From NCBI RefSeq assembly GCF_050589845.1, contig NZ_JBNGPA010000007.1, forward strand, positions 186,001 to 250,000: DNA of 64,000 nucleotides. The letters are read 5' to 3'. The translations under genes and the position numbers were made by a program. The DNA is from Carboxylicivirga agarovorans (GTDB lineage: Bacteria > Bacteroidota > Bacteroidia > Bacteroidales > Marinilabiliaceae). Shown in pieces: positions 37,025-45,386 of the stretch; position 1 is the first letter of the stretch; each line of letters begins with the position of its first letter. The notes under the pieces are model-generated. The model was not told where the DNA came from. It was given only the letters and a program-made list of their open reading frames with translations, and did no database searches.

Positions 37025-39394
37025 TTAAATAATTATTAATTTCTGAGGTTGATAGCCTTCCATTAATAAAACGTATACTCCTGAATTAACACTCCCGACA
37101 TTAAGCACACTTGTTACGCTTTGCTCCATCACCTTTTTTCCTGTTAAATCAAATATAATGGCGTTACGTTCTGTTTCCAGGTTATTTAGAAATATAATAC
37201 CGGTTGTTGGGTTTGGAGTGAACTGCAACTTAGGCAAATGGTCATAAGCATTGATGCCTGAATCAATATCCTTTGCGTTACAGGCTCCAATATTAGGTGT
37301 ACCAGACGACAGATCGATGGGATTTCCATAAAAATCAACTACAGGGTATTCAGGTATATCTTTAAAAATACCGGTGCCTGCTCCCGGAATTGGCGGCCCC
37401 GGATTAGCCACACCGGCATCAACAGCCGGACTATTGGCTTGAACCTGGTATTTACCGGCGGTATCTTCTTCACCTGCTGCAAATTGGGGATCACCGCTTA
37501 CGGGATTCGTATCCAGATTCTTGAAACTCTGAACCACACCACCAAAAAACAGGTTATGCTTCATAAACAATTCTGTACCGTTATTATTTATTACCATTTG
37601 TTTTGTACCTATACCTGAGCCATTGGTCGAATAGAATATATTATTAAAGATGTGTGTGTTTTTAGCATTTACATCAATGGCAGTAGCAAATGGCTGATCG
37701 ATGACAACCGTATTGTTATATATATAACTGTAATCGCAATAATGCGTTCCTGAAGGAGCATTTTGATTGATCCAGATGGTATGGTTACTGTTTTTCCAGT
37801 TTGGATTATCACGCCATCCATCATTCACACTCACATTAAAGCGATAGACCGCATTGACATTTCCCCCTAAAATCTCCACAAAGCCACCTTCACAATCTTC
37901 CATGTAGTTATACTGTACAAACGTGTTATGGTTTTCATGATCAATATGAATACCATGAGAATCGAGATAACCCCTTGTACTAATGCAACGGTTACGCTGA
38001 ATAACTGTATTGTAACAACGCCAGGTCCAAACTGAACTTCCACGATTAGGCATACGTGGATCAACATCTGAACCGGGGTGATTGAATAAATTATCTTCAA
38101 TCAGGCAGTTATAGGTTTTTGTAGGTAATATGCATGTCCCTCCCGTATAATGAAATTCATTGTTTCTAAAAACCAGGTTCATGTTTCGATTGATCATTTC
38201 ATCACCAACACCATCAGCTCCACCCCCGTGTTTCATATGAACACCTAAACGTTGCAGGTCTGTGAAATAACAGTTCTCCATCAACACATCCTGTATATTT
38301 TTTTCCTGTCCGGCAACAGTATTCTTTGAACTATAAAACCTTACAGCAGCCACTTCCAATCCATTAAAAGAATCTTCTCCCTCTTCCTTAAGTATCGGTT
38401 TGGGTGCATATACATTCTGAAAGGTCATGTTACGGAAAGTGAAATTGCGCATCACTTCTGTTCCTGTGTTTAAGATATAGATACCATAGGCGTCAGTTTC
38501 ATCGACCCCCGTTCTATTAGCTGTGCGCTCATTATTAATTTCAAGGCCATCAAAAATAATGTTGTCCTGATTTTCTACTAAAATGGCTTCCTGATAATCG
38601 CCACCTGCAACTTCACCAACTTCACCGGTAATAATTGGTTTTTCTCCATCTCCATAGTAGGTTATGGTAATGGGCTCTTCATTCGTTCCTGAACCATTCA
38701 CCACAAAATGTCCGTCGAAACGATCACCACATTTAAAATTGACCGTATTACCTGGCTTAAGCGGCACCTGACTGATTTTCTGTAATGTTTTGAATGGTGC
38801 ATCAATGCTTCCATTGTTCCCATCATCACCTTCAGAGCTACTGACATAATAATCTGTTAACTCGTCAAATTCAACTTCTTTTATTTTGAAATCATCAATC
38901 AACAAAGTGCCCGACCAGTTATGGAATACCCCTACATATACTGAGTTAATCCCGTTTTCTGCAGTAAATGACAGTTCATGACTTATCCATTGAGCCTCCT
39001 GTTCTTCAGTAGGGGCAAAATCCTCACCTTTTTGTATAATTGTTGAGCCATCAGACTGATAAATGCGCAAATGACGCTTAAATGGGCTTATTGTTTTTAA
39101 ACTGAGCTGATACATCTTGCCTGGTGTTACATCTACCAGCCTGCGTAACTGCATTAATGTTTGACCATTGTCGCTTGCAGCACAAACCCCATATTGATTA
39201 TTGTTATTGCTCTGAACTGTCGTGCTTATTGTGCCGGGATAATCTGATTTTTTACTAAAATCATACCCAAGGTTTGTTAAATCATCATTGACAACATAGC
39301 TTTCAAAATCATCTGTGAACACAGCTATTTGACAGTTAATATCCAATCTATAAAACAGTATACAAAAAATCAGAAACAGATATCTCATAAGCAA
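37025..39394 (-). CDS. Secreted right-handed beta-helix protein with CBM-like N-domain and T9SS sorting domain
   Basis: A 789-aa multidomain protein. A signal peptide (to about residue 21) is followed by a jelly-roll domain, about 25-175, starting FTDDFESYVV and ending LLIDDFKIKEVEF. Next is the beta-helix, about 182-690, starting YYVSSSEGDDGNNG with the shared block HIDHENH, QYNYMEDCEGGF and RFNVSVNDGWR. The C-terminal 70 residues are a type A T9SS domain (FTPNPTTG, FDLTGKKV, GVYVLLMEG, KLIII), which predicts export across the outer membrane. It is therefore the best candidate for the first extracellular attack on the polymer. The lyase or hydrolase family is not recognised. It is flanked by sulfatase genes and has its own terminator. 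Confidence 0.85.
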   Translation of the reverse strand: MLMRYLFLIFCILFYRLDINCQIAVFTDDFESYVVNDDLTNLGYDFSKKSDYPGTISTTVQSNNNNQYGVCAASDNGQTLMQLRRLVDVTPGKMYQLSLKTISPFKRHLRIYQSDGSTIIQKGEDFAPTEEQEAQWISHELSFTAENGINSVYVGVFHNWSGTLLIDDFKIKEVEFDELTDYYVSSSEGDDGNNGSIDAPFKTLQKISQVPLKPGNTVNFKCGDRFDGHFVVNGSGTNEEPITITYYGDGEKPIITGEVGEVAGGDYQEAILVENQDNIIFDGLEINNERTANRTGVDETDAYGIYILNTGTEVMRNFTFRNMTFQNVYAPKPILKEEGEDSFNGLEVAAVRFYSSKNTVAGQEKNIQDVLMENCYFTDLQRLGVHMKHGGGADGVGDEMINRNMNLVFRNNEFHYTGGTCILPTKTYNCLIEDNLFNHPGSDVDPRMPNRGSSVWTWRCYNTVIQRNRCISTRGYLDSHGIHIDHENHNTFVQYNYMEDCEGGFVEILGGNVNAVYRFNVSVNDGWRDNPNWKNSNHTIWINQNAPSGTHYCDYSYIYNNTVVIDQPFATAIDVNAKNTHIFNNIFYSTNGSGIGTKQMVINNNGTELFMKHNLFFGGVVQSFKNLDTNPVSGDPQFAAGEEDTAGKYQVQANSPAVDAGVANPGPPIPGAGTGIFKDIPEYPVVDFYGNPIDLSSGTPNIGACNAKDIDSGINAYDHLPKLQFTPNPTTGIIFLNNLETERNAIIFDLTGKKVMEQSVTSVLNVGSVNSGVYVLLMEGYQPQKLIII

Positions 39395-39430
39395 TTACTT
39401 TTCGTGTGAATAGCCTTAATTGTACTGAAG

Positions 39431-39438
39431 CAAAAATA
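39431..39438 (-). promoter_or_regulatory. Candidate -7 promoter element of the T9SS beta-helix gene
   Basis: The minus strand reads TATTTTTG (TAnnTTTG) 37 bp before the start codon at 39394. No clear TTTG lies 19-21 bp upstream. Confidence 0.35.
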
Positions 39439-39511
39439 TTGCATGATCCGGCTCGTGTTTAATCTCATATTACCCACTTATCACCAGCTTTTAACCAATA
39501 ACCGGGTATGC

Positions 39512-40921
39512 CTATTTCGTTGTTGACTTCTTACCTTTGTTTTTCCATGCCTCCGTATGAATCAAGCCTAAGAAAGTAGGATCAATAAGCTGACCGGTCC
39601 ATTTATTAAGAATCACCTCTAAGGCTTTAACCTTTTCGGGCATCTGATTGGCCAGATTGTTCTGTTCCCCAATATCCTTGCTTAAATCGTATAATTCCTT
39701 TGTTTGACCATTATTGTGTATAAGCAGTTTAAAATCCCCATCGCGCACACAATAACGCTGTTGGTCAAACTTTCGCAGAAAGATATTCTGATGGGGTGCA
39801 GTTTTCCTTTTTCCATTGACATAAGGAATAAGATTAACACCATCCAAAGGCTTTTCTTTATCAAAGGGCGAAGCCGCCAACTCTGAAATAGTAGCAAAAA
39901 TATCGAGGGATGACACCGGGTAATCATAAACCATTGGTGTAACCTGTCCTTTCCAGCGCATAGCAAATGGCACCCTGTAACCACCTTCATAATGGGAGCT
40001 TTTACCCTCCCGAAGAGGTCCGTTGTCAGATGCATTTTTAGTTTCAGGTCCACCATTATCCGATAAGAAAAAGATAATTGTATTATCATCAATGGCTAAC
40101 TCTTCGAGCTTATTCAGCAATCTGCCGACACCATCATCCAGGGCACTGACCATGGCCGCATAAGTTTTTCGTTTGGTATCTTTTATATTCGGAAAGCGTT
40201 GCAAATATTCCTCAGTGGCCTGTAAAGGCCCATGCGGTGCATTGTAAGATAAAAACAGAAAAAATGGCTCTTCAGCATGCCTTTCAACAAAACTAACAGC
40301 TTCATCAGAAAACTCATCGGTAAGATACTGGGTGGTTTTTTCTGGTGTATGATCACGCATGATCCAGGTACGATAACTATCTCGTTCACCAGAAATTTTA
40401 TAACTATCTTTAATGGTTAACTCCTCAGGAAAGTAACGATGACCACCGCCCAGGTGACCATAAAACTCGTTAAACCCTCTATTGAGCGGATGGTGTGTTT
40501 CCTTATGTGCCCCCATGTGCCATTTACCGATAATAGAGGTTTGATACCCGACTTGAGCTAATGACTCAGCAATGGTTATCTCCTCAGTGCTTAAACCCAT
40601 ATTAGGATCATTGGGCTGGTATTGAGGATTACGTTCAAAGCCAAAACGTTGCTGATAACGACCGGTTAAAAATCCTGCACGACTTGGACTACATACAGAA
40701 TATGTTGTGTAGCCATTTGTAAATTTAACACCTTCGTTGGCAATACGGTCAATATTGGGTGTTGGTATATCAGTACATCCGTTAAAACCCACATCAGCAT
40801 ACCCCAAATCATCAGCCATGATAACAATTAAATTGGGTTGCTTCTTTTTTGTTCCGGCATATGAGTCGGACAGTGATAAACAATATATAGCAAGGGAAAT
40901 TATTATAGAAGCTTTCTTCAT
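39512..40921 (-). CDS. S1 family sulfatase, secreted (S1_19-like)
   Basis: Sulfatase of 469 aa with a signal peptide (residues 1-22, ending SYAG). Segments are IMADDLGYADVGFNG, the maturation motif CSPSR with Cys77 as the formylglycine site followed by AGFLTGRYQQRFGFE, GKWHMGAHKE and LSDNGGPETKNAS. The RYQQRFGFE stretch recalls the S1_19 group, some members of which act on carrageenan, but this is recognition by eye and not proof. It starts 10 bp after the stop of the 40932 sulfatase, so the two are co-translated or at least co-transcribed. Confidence 0.92.
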   Translation of the reverse strand: MKKASIIISLAIYCLSLSDSYAGTKKKQPNLIVIMADDLGYADVGFNGCTDIPTPNIDRIANEGVKFTNGYTTYSVCSPSRAGFLTGRYQQRFGFERNPQYQPNDPNMGLSTEEITIAESLAQVGYQTSIIGKWHMGAHKETHHPLNRGFNEFYGHLGGGHRYFPEELTIKDSYKISGERDSYRTWIMRDHTPEKTTQYLTDEFSDEAVSFVERHAEEPFFLFLSYNAPHGPLQATEEYLQRFPNIKDTKRKTYAAMVSALDDGVGRLLNKLEELAIDDNTIIFFLSDNGGPETKNASDNGPLREGKSSHYEGGYRVPFAMRWKGQVTPMVYDYPVSSLDIFATISELAASPFDKEKPLDGVNLIPYVNGKRKTAPHQNIFLRKFDQQRYCVRDGDFKLLIHNNGQTKELYDLSKDIGEQNNLANQMPEKVKALEVILNKWTGQLIDPTFLGLIHTEAWKNKGKKSTTK

Positions 40922-40931
40922 CTTTTTAATT

Positions 40932-42467
40932 CTAAAGTTTTACACCAATTATATCACAAACTTCCTTATAGAGACTCCATTTAACCATCTTATAGTTAGG
41001 ATCGTCTTCTAAATTAATCCACTCATGAACGTCGTTCTTATGATTATATAATTCTTCCTTGCCATTGGCATAACGAATATAACGCCAATTCCGTGTGCGA
41101 TATGAATAATGCTGTTCCCTGATCGTTGTTTTTGTTCCAATATTACCTACAATGGTTAAAGCTCCATTTGGCCCACGCCAAATTGTATTATCATTATCAT
41201 CAAATAAAGGCAACATACTAAAACCACCTAATTCACCTGCCTGGTTGTTAAGTTTATTACTACCCGATAAGTTGCAGTATTCAACTAAGGTCGGATAGAT
41301 ATCCACCAACGAAACCGGCTGCTCAACTTTCGCACCAGCCTTAGCTTCAGGGGCCATAATAACCATTGGAACACGAGCACTCTCGTCCCAGGGCGAATTC
41401 TTAAACAGATAATTCTTCTCTCCCATCTGCCAGCCATGATCAGCGGTAAAAATAACGATGGTATTGTTTTTAAATCGACTATTTTCAAGAGCATTCAATA
41501 CCTTTCCAATCTGCTCATCTACAAAAGCCACACAAGCCAGGTAAGCCTGTAAAAAATGCTTTAATGCCAACTCGCGGTCGCCATCATATGATTCCATTAA
41601 CATCCGGTAGTACCTGAAGCCTTTATTATTCGGATTAATATTATCTTTCAGATAAGTATCTTCAGCATCCGAAGCCAGCCAGGGAGCCAGTTCCAAATCA
41701 TCGATCGGGAACATTTCAAAAAAACGGTCAGGTGCATGTAATGGCGTATGAGGATTCACAAAGCCTACCCCCATAAAGAACGGTTGGTTATTTTCACTTG
41801 CCTCCAGTTCTTTAATTTTCTTAGTTGCCCACTGTGCATGCAATTCATCCTGCATTAAATCTCTGTCTTCATCATTTGTATAACGAAATGGTTTTCCGTC
41901 CCAGCCATACACCCACATATCGCAGGTTGATAAACGCCCATAGGAACCATCAACAGGTCCAATGGACTGATAAGGCTGCGGCACCTTTGGGTGTGCAACA
42001 CGATTCTCGCCATCAAACGCAAAAGGTCCATAATTGTGCTTGGTATTCATACCCCATTCATCCCATGATTGCGGCTCATGATTACCATGTAATAGCTTAC
42101 CACTACCCAAGGTGTAATAGCCATTCTCTTTAAAGAGCTGTATCAGTGTTTTATTATTCTTTAAAACAGCCTGCCTGGTTCGTTTTGTCCAGCCAAAATC
42201 GTTTGAATCGTGTGGATAAACACCAGTAAAGAGACTATTGCGTGATGGCTGACACACTGGCGCATTGGATTGCGCATTTAAAAACTGCACGCCTTTGGCT
42301 GCCATGGCATCAATATTTGGAGTGTGAGCCTGTGGATGCCCTCCAAAAACACCCTGGTAATCATTCAGGTCATCGCACATGATAAAGATGACATTGGGTT
42401 TTTCGTTCTGACTATAGCTCTTTAGTGCACAACAGATACATAAGAGAATAAGTAAAAAATATTTCAT
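40932..42467 (-). CDS. S1 family sulfatase (iduronate-2-sulfatase-like, S1_7 type), secreted
   Basis: Sulfatase of 511 aa with a signal peptide (residues 1-20, ending KSYSQ). Segments are IMCDDLNDYQGVFGGHPQ, the maturation motif CQPSR with Cys72 as the formylglycine site, GSGKLLHGN, and TADHGWQMGEKNYLFKNSPW. It is a close paralogue of the lipoprotein sulfatase at 35135. The soluble and anchored forms may share a specificity but differ in location. It is the first gene after a 317-bp non-coding region and is followed at 10 bp by the S1_19-like sulfatase. Confidence 0.92.
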   Translation of the reverse strand: MKYFLLILLCICCALKSYSQNEKPNVIFIMCDDLNDYQGVFGGHPQAHTPNIDAMAAKGVQFLNAQSNAPVCQPSRNSLFTGVYPHDSNDFGWTKRTRQAVLKNNKTLIQLFKENGYYTLGSGKLLHGNHEPQSWDEWGMNTKHNYGPFAFDGENRVAHPKVPQPYQSIGPVDGSYGRLSTCDMWVYGWDGKPFRYTNDEDRDLMQDELHAQWATKKIKELEASENNQPFFMGVGFVNPHTPLHAPDRFFEMFPIDDLELAPWLASDAEDTYLKDNINPNNKGFRYYRMLMESYDGDRELALKHFLQAYLACVAFVDEQIGKVLNALENSRFKNNTIVIFTADHGWQMGEKNYLFKNSPWDESARVPMVIMAPEAKAGAKVEQPVSLVDIYPTLVEYCNLSGSNKLNNQAGELGGFSMLPLFDDNDNTIWRGPNGALTIVGNIGTKTTIREQHYSYRTRNWRYIRYANGKEELYNHKNDVHEWINLEDDPNYKMVKWSLYKEVCDIIGVKL

Positions 42468-42784
42468 TATTTAAAATTTGATGGTTGGATTAACAAACAG
42501 TTCAAAAATGCGGAAATCACATCTAGTCTACTGACAATTATCATTCAATTGTTAACACAAATATTTTTCTCTTGCGAATAGTAAAGGGTTTATAAATGTC
42601 CATGCTCTGTTCTGGAAAAAAACATCTGCATAGTTGAAAACAATTTACCTTTCGATTAAGTGTTTCTAAAATGAGGCCTTACTTATCGGACAAACGAATA
42701 GAACTAATCTGACAAAGTTTTTTTTTATCCAACATCAACTCAGCACCCTTTGAATATATTACCATACCCAACTAAGGTTAAACA
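42468..42784. other. 317-bp intergenic region upstream of the 40932 sulfatase
   Basis: AT-rich, with a T run at 42718-42727. No gene, strong hairpin or TAnnTTTG match was found. It presumably holds the promoter of the two-sulfatase unit. Confidence 0.4.
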
Positions 42785-45277
42785 CTAAAAAAAGATACTA
42801 TGCTTTCCTTCAATAAGATTCAGAATTCCGTCACGCTTTACCTTTTCCTTATTCACCTGAATACCCGTTTCGGAATTAAAGCTATTTAAGTCTAAGTCAA
42901 CTGAAACCCCTTCTGGTATTACCAATTTTAAATGATTTCTTTTTCCTGATTCCCATTCAACAGTCAATTGCTTATCTCCGACAGGCACGTTAGCACTCAA
43001 ATGACTGACTCCTGAATCATGATATCGTAGTGTCCATTTGCTTAAACCCGGTTGTTCAGGTTTCAGGCCAAATAAATATTCTGCAAACAAAGCTGGAGGA
43101 AAGGCACTTTCCGTCTGAGCATCACTACGTGTTTTGTTTGGTAAAAATTTCCCGGTTCGCCCGCTGCCATGCAACCACCACTCTTCCCATAGTGTTTGAT
43201 TGGAATTTTCATCCAACATGTGTCCAAAGCGTTTGTTGAACAAGTCAAATGATTCTTTTACATAACCATATTCGCATAAGCCTTTATGCAGGTAATAGGA
43301 CATTGCTGGTGTGACCATGATCATACCAGATGTTCGTTTAACGAAATCGTTATTGTCATCCGCCAATATATTTTGTGCAATAAGTTGGCCTTGCTCCTGT
43401 GTGGCGATATTCAATGCCAAAGCCATAGCATTAGCATGTTCACTTAGCATCTTTGATTGCTTCCCATCAAGTAATGCATCCACAAACATACCTGACTCTT
43501 CGCTCCAGAACATACTTTGAAGACTTTTGCGCAAGGTCAATGCTTTTGCTGCATAGCAATCTGAATTAGTATCTTTTAACCATAGCAGCAACTCCGTATA
43601 ATTCTCTAATGCTTCAAGGTAATGAGCATTTAAAGCGAAATTAGCTCCACTTCGGTCATTTACAGCATGGTCAAGCCAGTAGGCATAAGGAGGACTATCA
43701 ATCAGTCCATGCGCATTGGTAAATCCATCCATAAGATTCAGAAGTCGTTCAGCACTTGGCAATAAAGTCATGACGGTCTCATGATCTCCACTGTACAAAT
43801 AATAATTCCACAGGCTTTTTAGCCAAAAACAATTGGAATCAAGAATAACCATGTAATCGTTTGCGGCAAGTGGAGCATAAGCCGGCATTATGCCATCTGC
43901 CATTTGCTCCTGAGCCACCTGAACGAGGTAGCGGCGTTGCAGGGCCATGTCACCAAAAGTATAGTAGTTACCCAATGCTCCATAGAAACCGGTTTGCGCA
44001 TATTGTCGACGTTCACGATAGTTATCGGTGATGGCATCGGTAGTGCACACATCTATGGTTTTGGCAGAGCCTTCAAAAAATTCCCTAACCCACGGGGCAT
44101 CAACCGATGACATCTCTCCTTTTAATTCGAAAGGATAAGCTATCCTTCGTATGGCAAGCTGCCTGATCGAAACCGGTTGGCCGGCGTTTTCAATCCATAC
44201 TGCCATATATCGACAAGGCTTAAAATAAGAAGCCTCCCACAAATCCTTCTCCCCGGATAATATAATGTGGTCTTCGTATTCGGCATCTACTATACTGGCA
44301 CAAAACGTATTATTCAGAACATAGGGTGCGCAAAGAACGCTTAACTGCGTTCCTGACTGTCCTTCTATTTCAAGTAATGGAAAACCATTTATCACGGCTC
44401 CGTAGTCAAATACCAATAAGCAACCTGCTTCACCTTCATTAAAAACAATATTGAAAGGCTCATTTTTATGAATACGTTTTGCAATTTTCTTATCAATCGT
44501 ATGATTCAATGTGATTTTCTCACGAACAAGATTGTATGGCTTCTCTTTATATGACCTGGTGAGAATTAACTTTGCATCCTGCTCCACTTCATCCTTTAAA
44601 AAGGGAATATCACGTTTAAGCAGCTTAATCCACGGATTCACGGAAGCGGTTGGTCTGACCCCCTTCTTATGCGAAGGCCAGCCTTCATTTCGGATAAGCT
44701 CAGTGGCATATTCCCATTTTGAATCATCATAAGTCAAAGTGAACCAGTTATGTTCATAACGACGCATATCAACAATGTCACACACGTCACGTTGAAAACG
44801 ACTGATTGGTGGTGAGTTCTTATCCCAGCTTTGATCCTTCATCAGTCTCCAGCTATTATCTGAAACAACCAACTGATTTCCCAACTCAAGTTGCACTAAT
44901 AAACCAGCGCGTGAATCAAACTGGTATGATTTCGCTCCCGCTTCGTAAACGGCTCTTAGTGCTATAAGATTATTCCCTTCTTTCAGATATGGATGAATAT
45001 CGATTTCATCGTATGACTGATGATGTGCCACACATCTTGCAGGTCCCCGATTGATGTATTGTCCGTTAATATACAATAGGTAAAAATCCGACGCAGTTAT
45101 CCTTAACAGGGCCTTTTCAGGCAATGCATTCAGTGCTATTGTTTTGCGGACTAATATAGCTTCCGTATTTTCAGCAGACCATATCCATTTAGCGGACCAT
45201 TGCTTTTCTGATGCAGTGCCTTGCAAACTAAGGGAACAGAATACAATAATAACCAGTAATAATCTCATTTTATGCAA
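42785..45277 (-). CDS. GH78-like alpha-L-rhamnosidase homologue
   Basis: An exported enzyme of 830 aa resembling alpha-L-rhamnosidases (GH78), which remove terminal rhamnose by inversion. A signal peptide (residues 1-23, ending GTAS) is followed by the WSAKWIWS start and the lectin-like N-domain (YLLYINGQYINRGPAR), then the (alpha/alpha)6 barrel with ITDNYRERRQYAQTG, where Asp418 and Glu422 align with the GH78 D-x(2-4)-R-E region, and the C-terminal beta-sandwich (VSHLSANVPVGDKQLTVEW). The usual GW-x-GD that follows this motif is replaced by QYAQTG, so the specificity may differ from classical rhamnosidase. It lies 109 bp after the GH2 gene at 45387, probably in one unit. Confidence 0.75.
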   Translation of the reverse strand: MHKMRLLLVIIVFCSLSLQGTASEKQWSAKWIWSAENTEAILVRKTIALNALPEKALLRITASDFYLLYINGQYINRGPARCVAHHQSYDEIDIHPYLKEGNNLIALRAVYEAGAKSYQFDSRAGLLVQLELGNQLVVSDNSWRLMKDQSWDKNSPPISRFQRDVCDIVDMRRYEHNWFTLTYDDSKWEYATELIRNEGWPSHKKGVRPTASVNPWIKLLKRDIPFLKDEVEQDAKLILTRSYKEKPYNLVREKITLNHTIDKKIAKRIHKNEPFNIVFNEGEAGCLLVFDYGAVINGFPLLEIEGQSGTQLSVLCAPYVLNNTFCASIVDAEYEDHIILSGEKDLWEASYFKPCRYMAVWIENAGQPVSIRQLAIRRIAYPFELKGEMSSVDAPWVREFFEGSAKTIDVCTTDAITDNYRERRQYAQTGFYGALGNYYTFGDMALQRRYLVQVAQEQMADGIMPAYAPLAANDYMVILDSNCFWLKSLWNYYLYSGDHETVMTLLPSAERLLNLMDGFTNAHGLIDSPPYAYWLDHAVNDRSGANFALNAHYLEALENYTELLLWLKDTNSDCYAAKALTLRKSLQSMFWSEESGMFVDALLDGKQSKMLSEHANAMALALNIATQEQGQLIAQNILADDNNDFVKRTSGMIMVTPAMSYYLHKGLCEYGYVKESFDLFNKRFGHMLDENSNQTLWEEWWLHGSGRTGKFLPNKTRSDAQTESAFPPALFAEYLFGLKPEQPGLSKWTLRYHDSGVSHLSANVPVGDKQLTVEWESGKRNHLKLVIPEGVSVDLDLNSFNSETGIQVNKEKVKRDGILNLIEGKHSIFF

Positions 45278-45386
45278 TATTAAATCAGGTATCAGTTAGT
45301 GTACGATCAAATAAAGGCAGAGAAACAAAGACACAGAAGTTGCATCTGGCGTTGTGTAAAAACTTGCTCTCTGTATTTCCTATCTT

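Noticed and set aside
39682..40092. 136-codon minus-strand frame
   Set aside because: Frame-shifted shadow within the sulfatase at 39512-40921.
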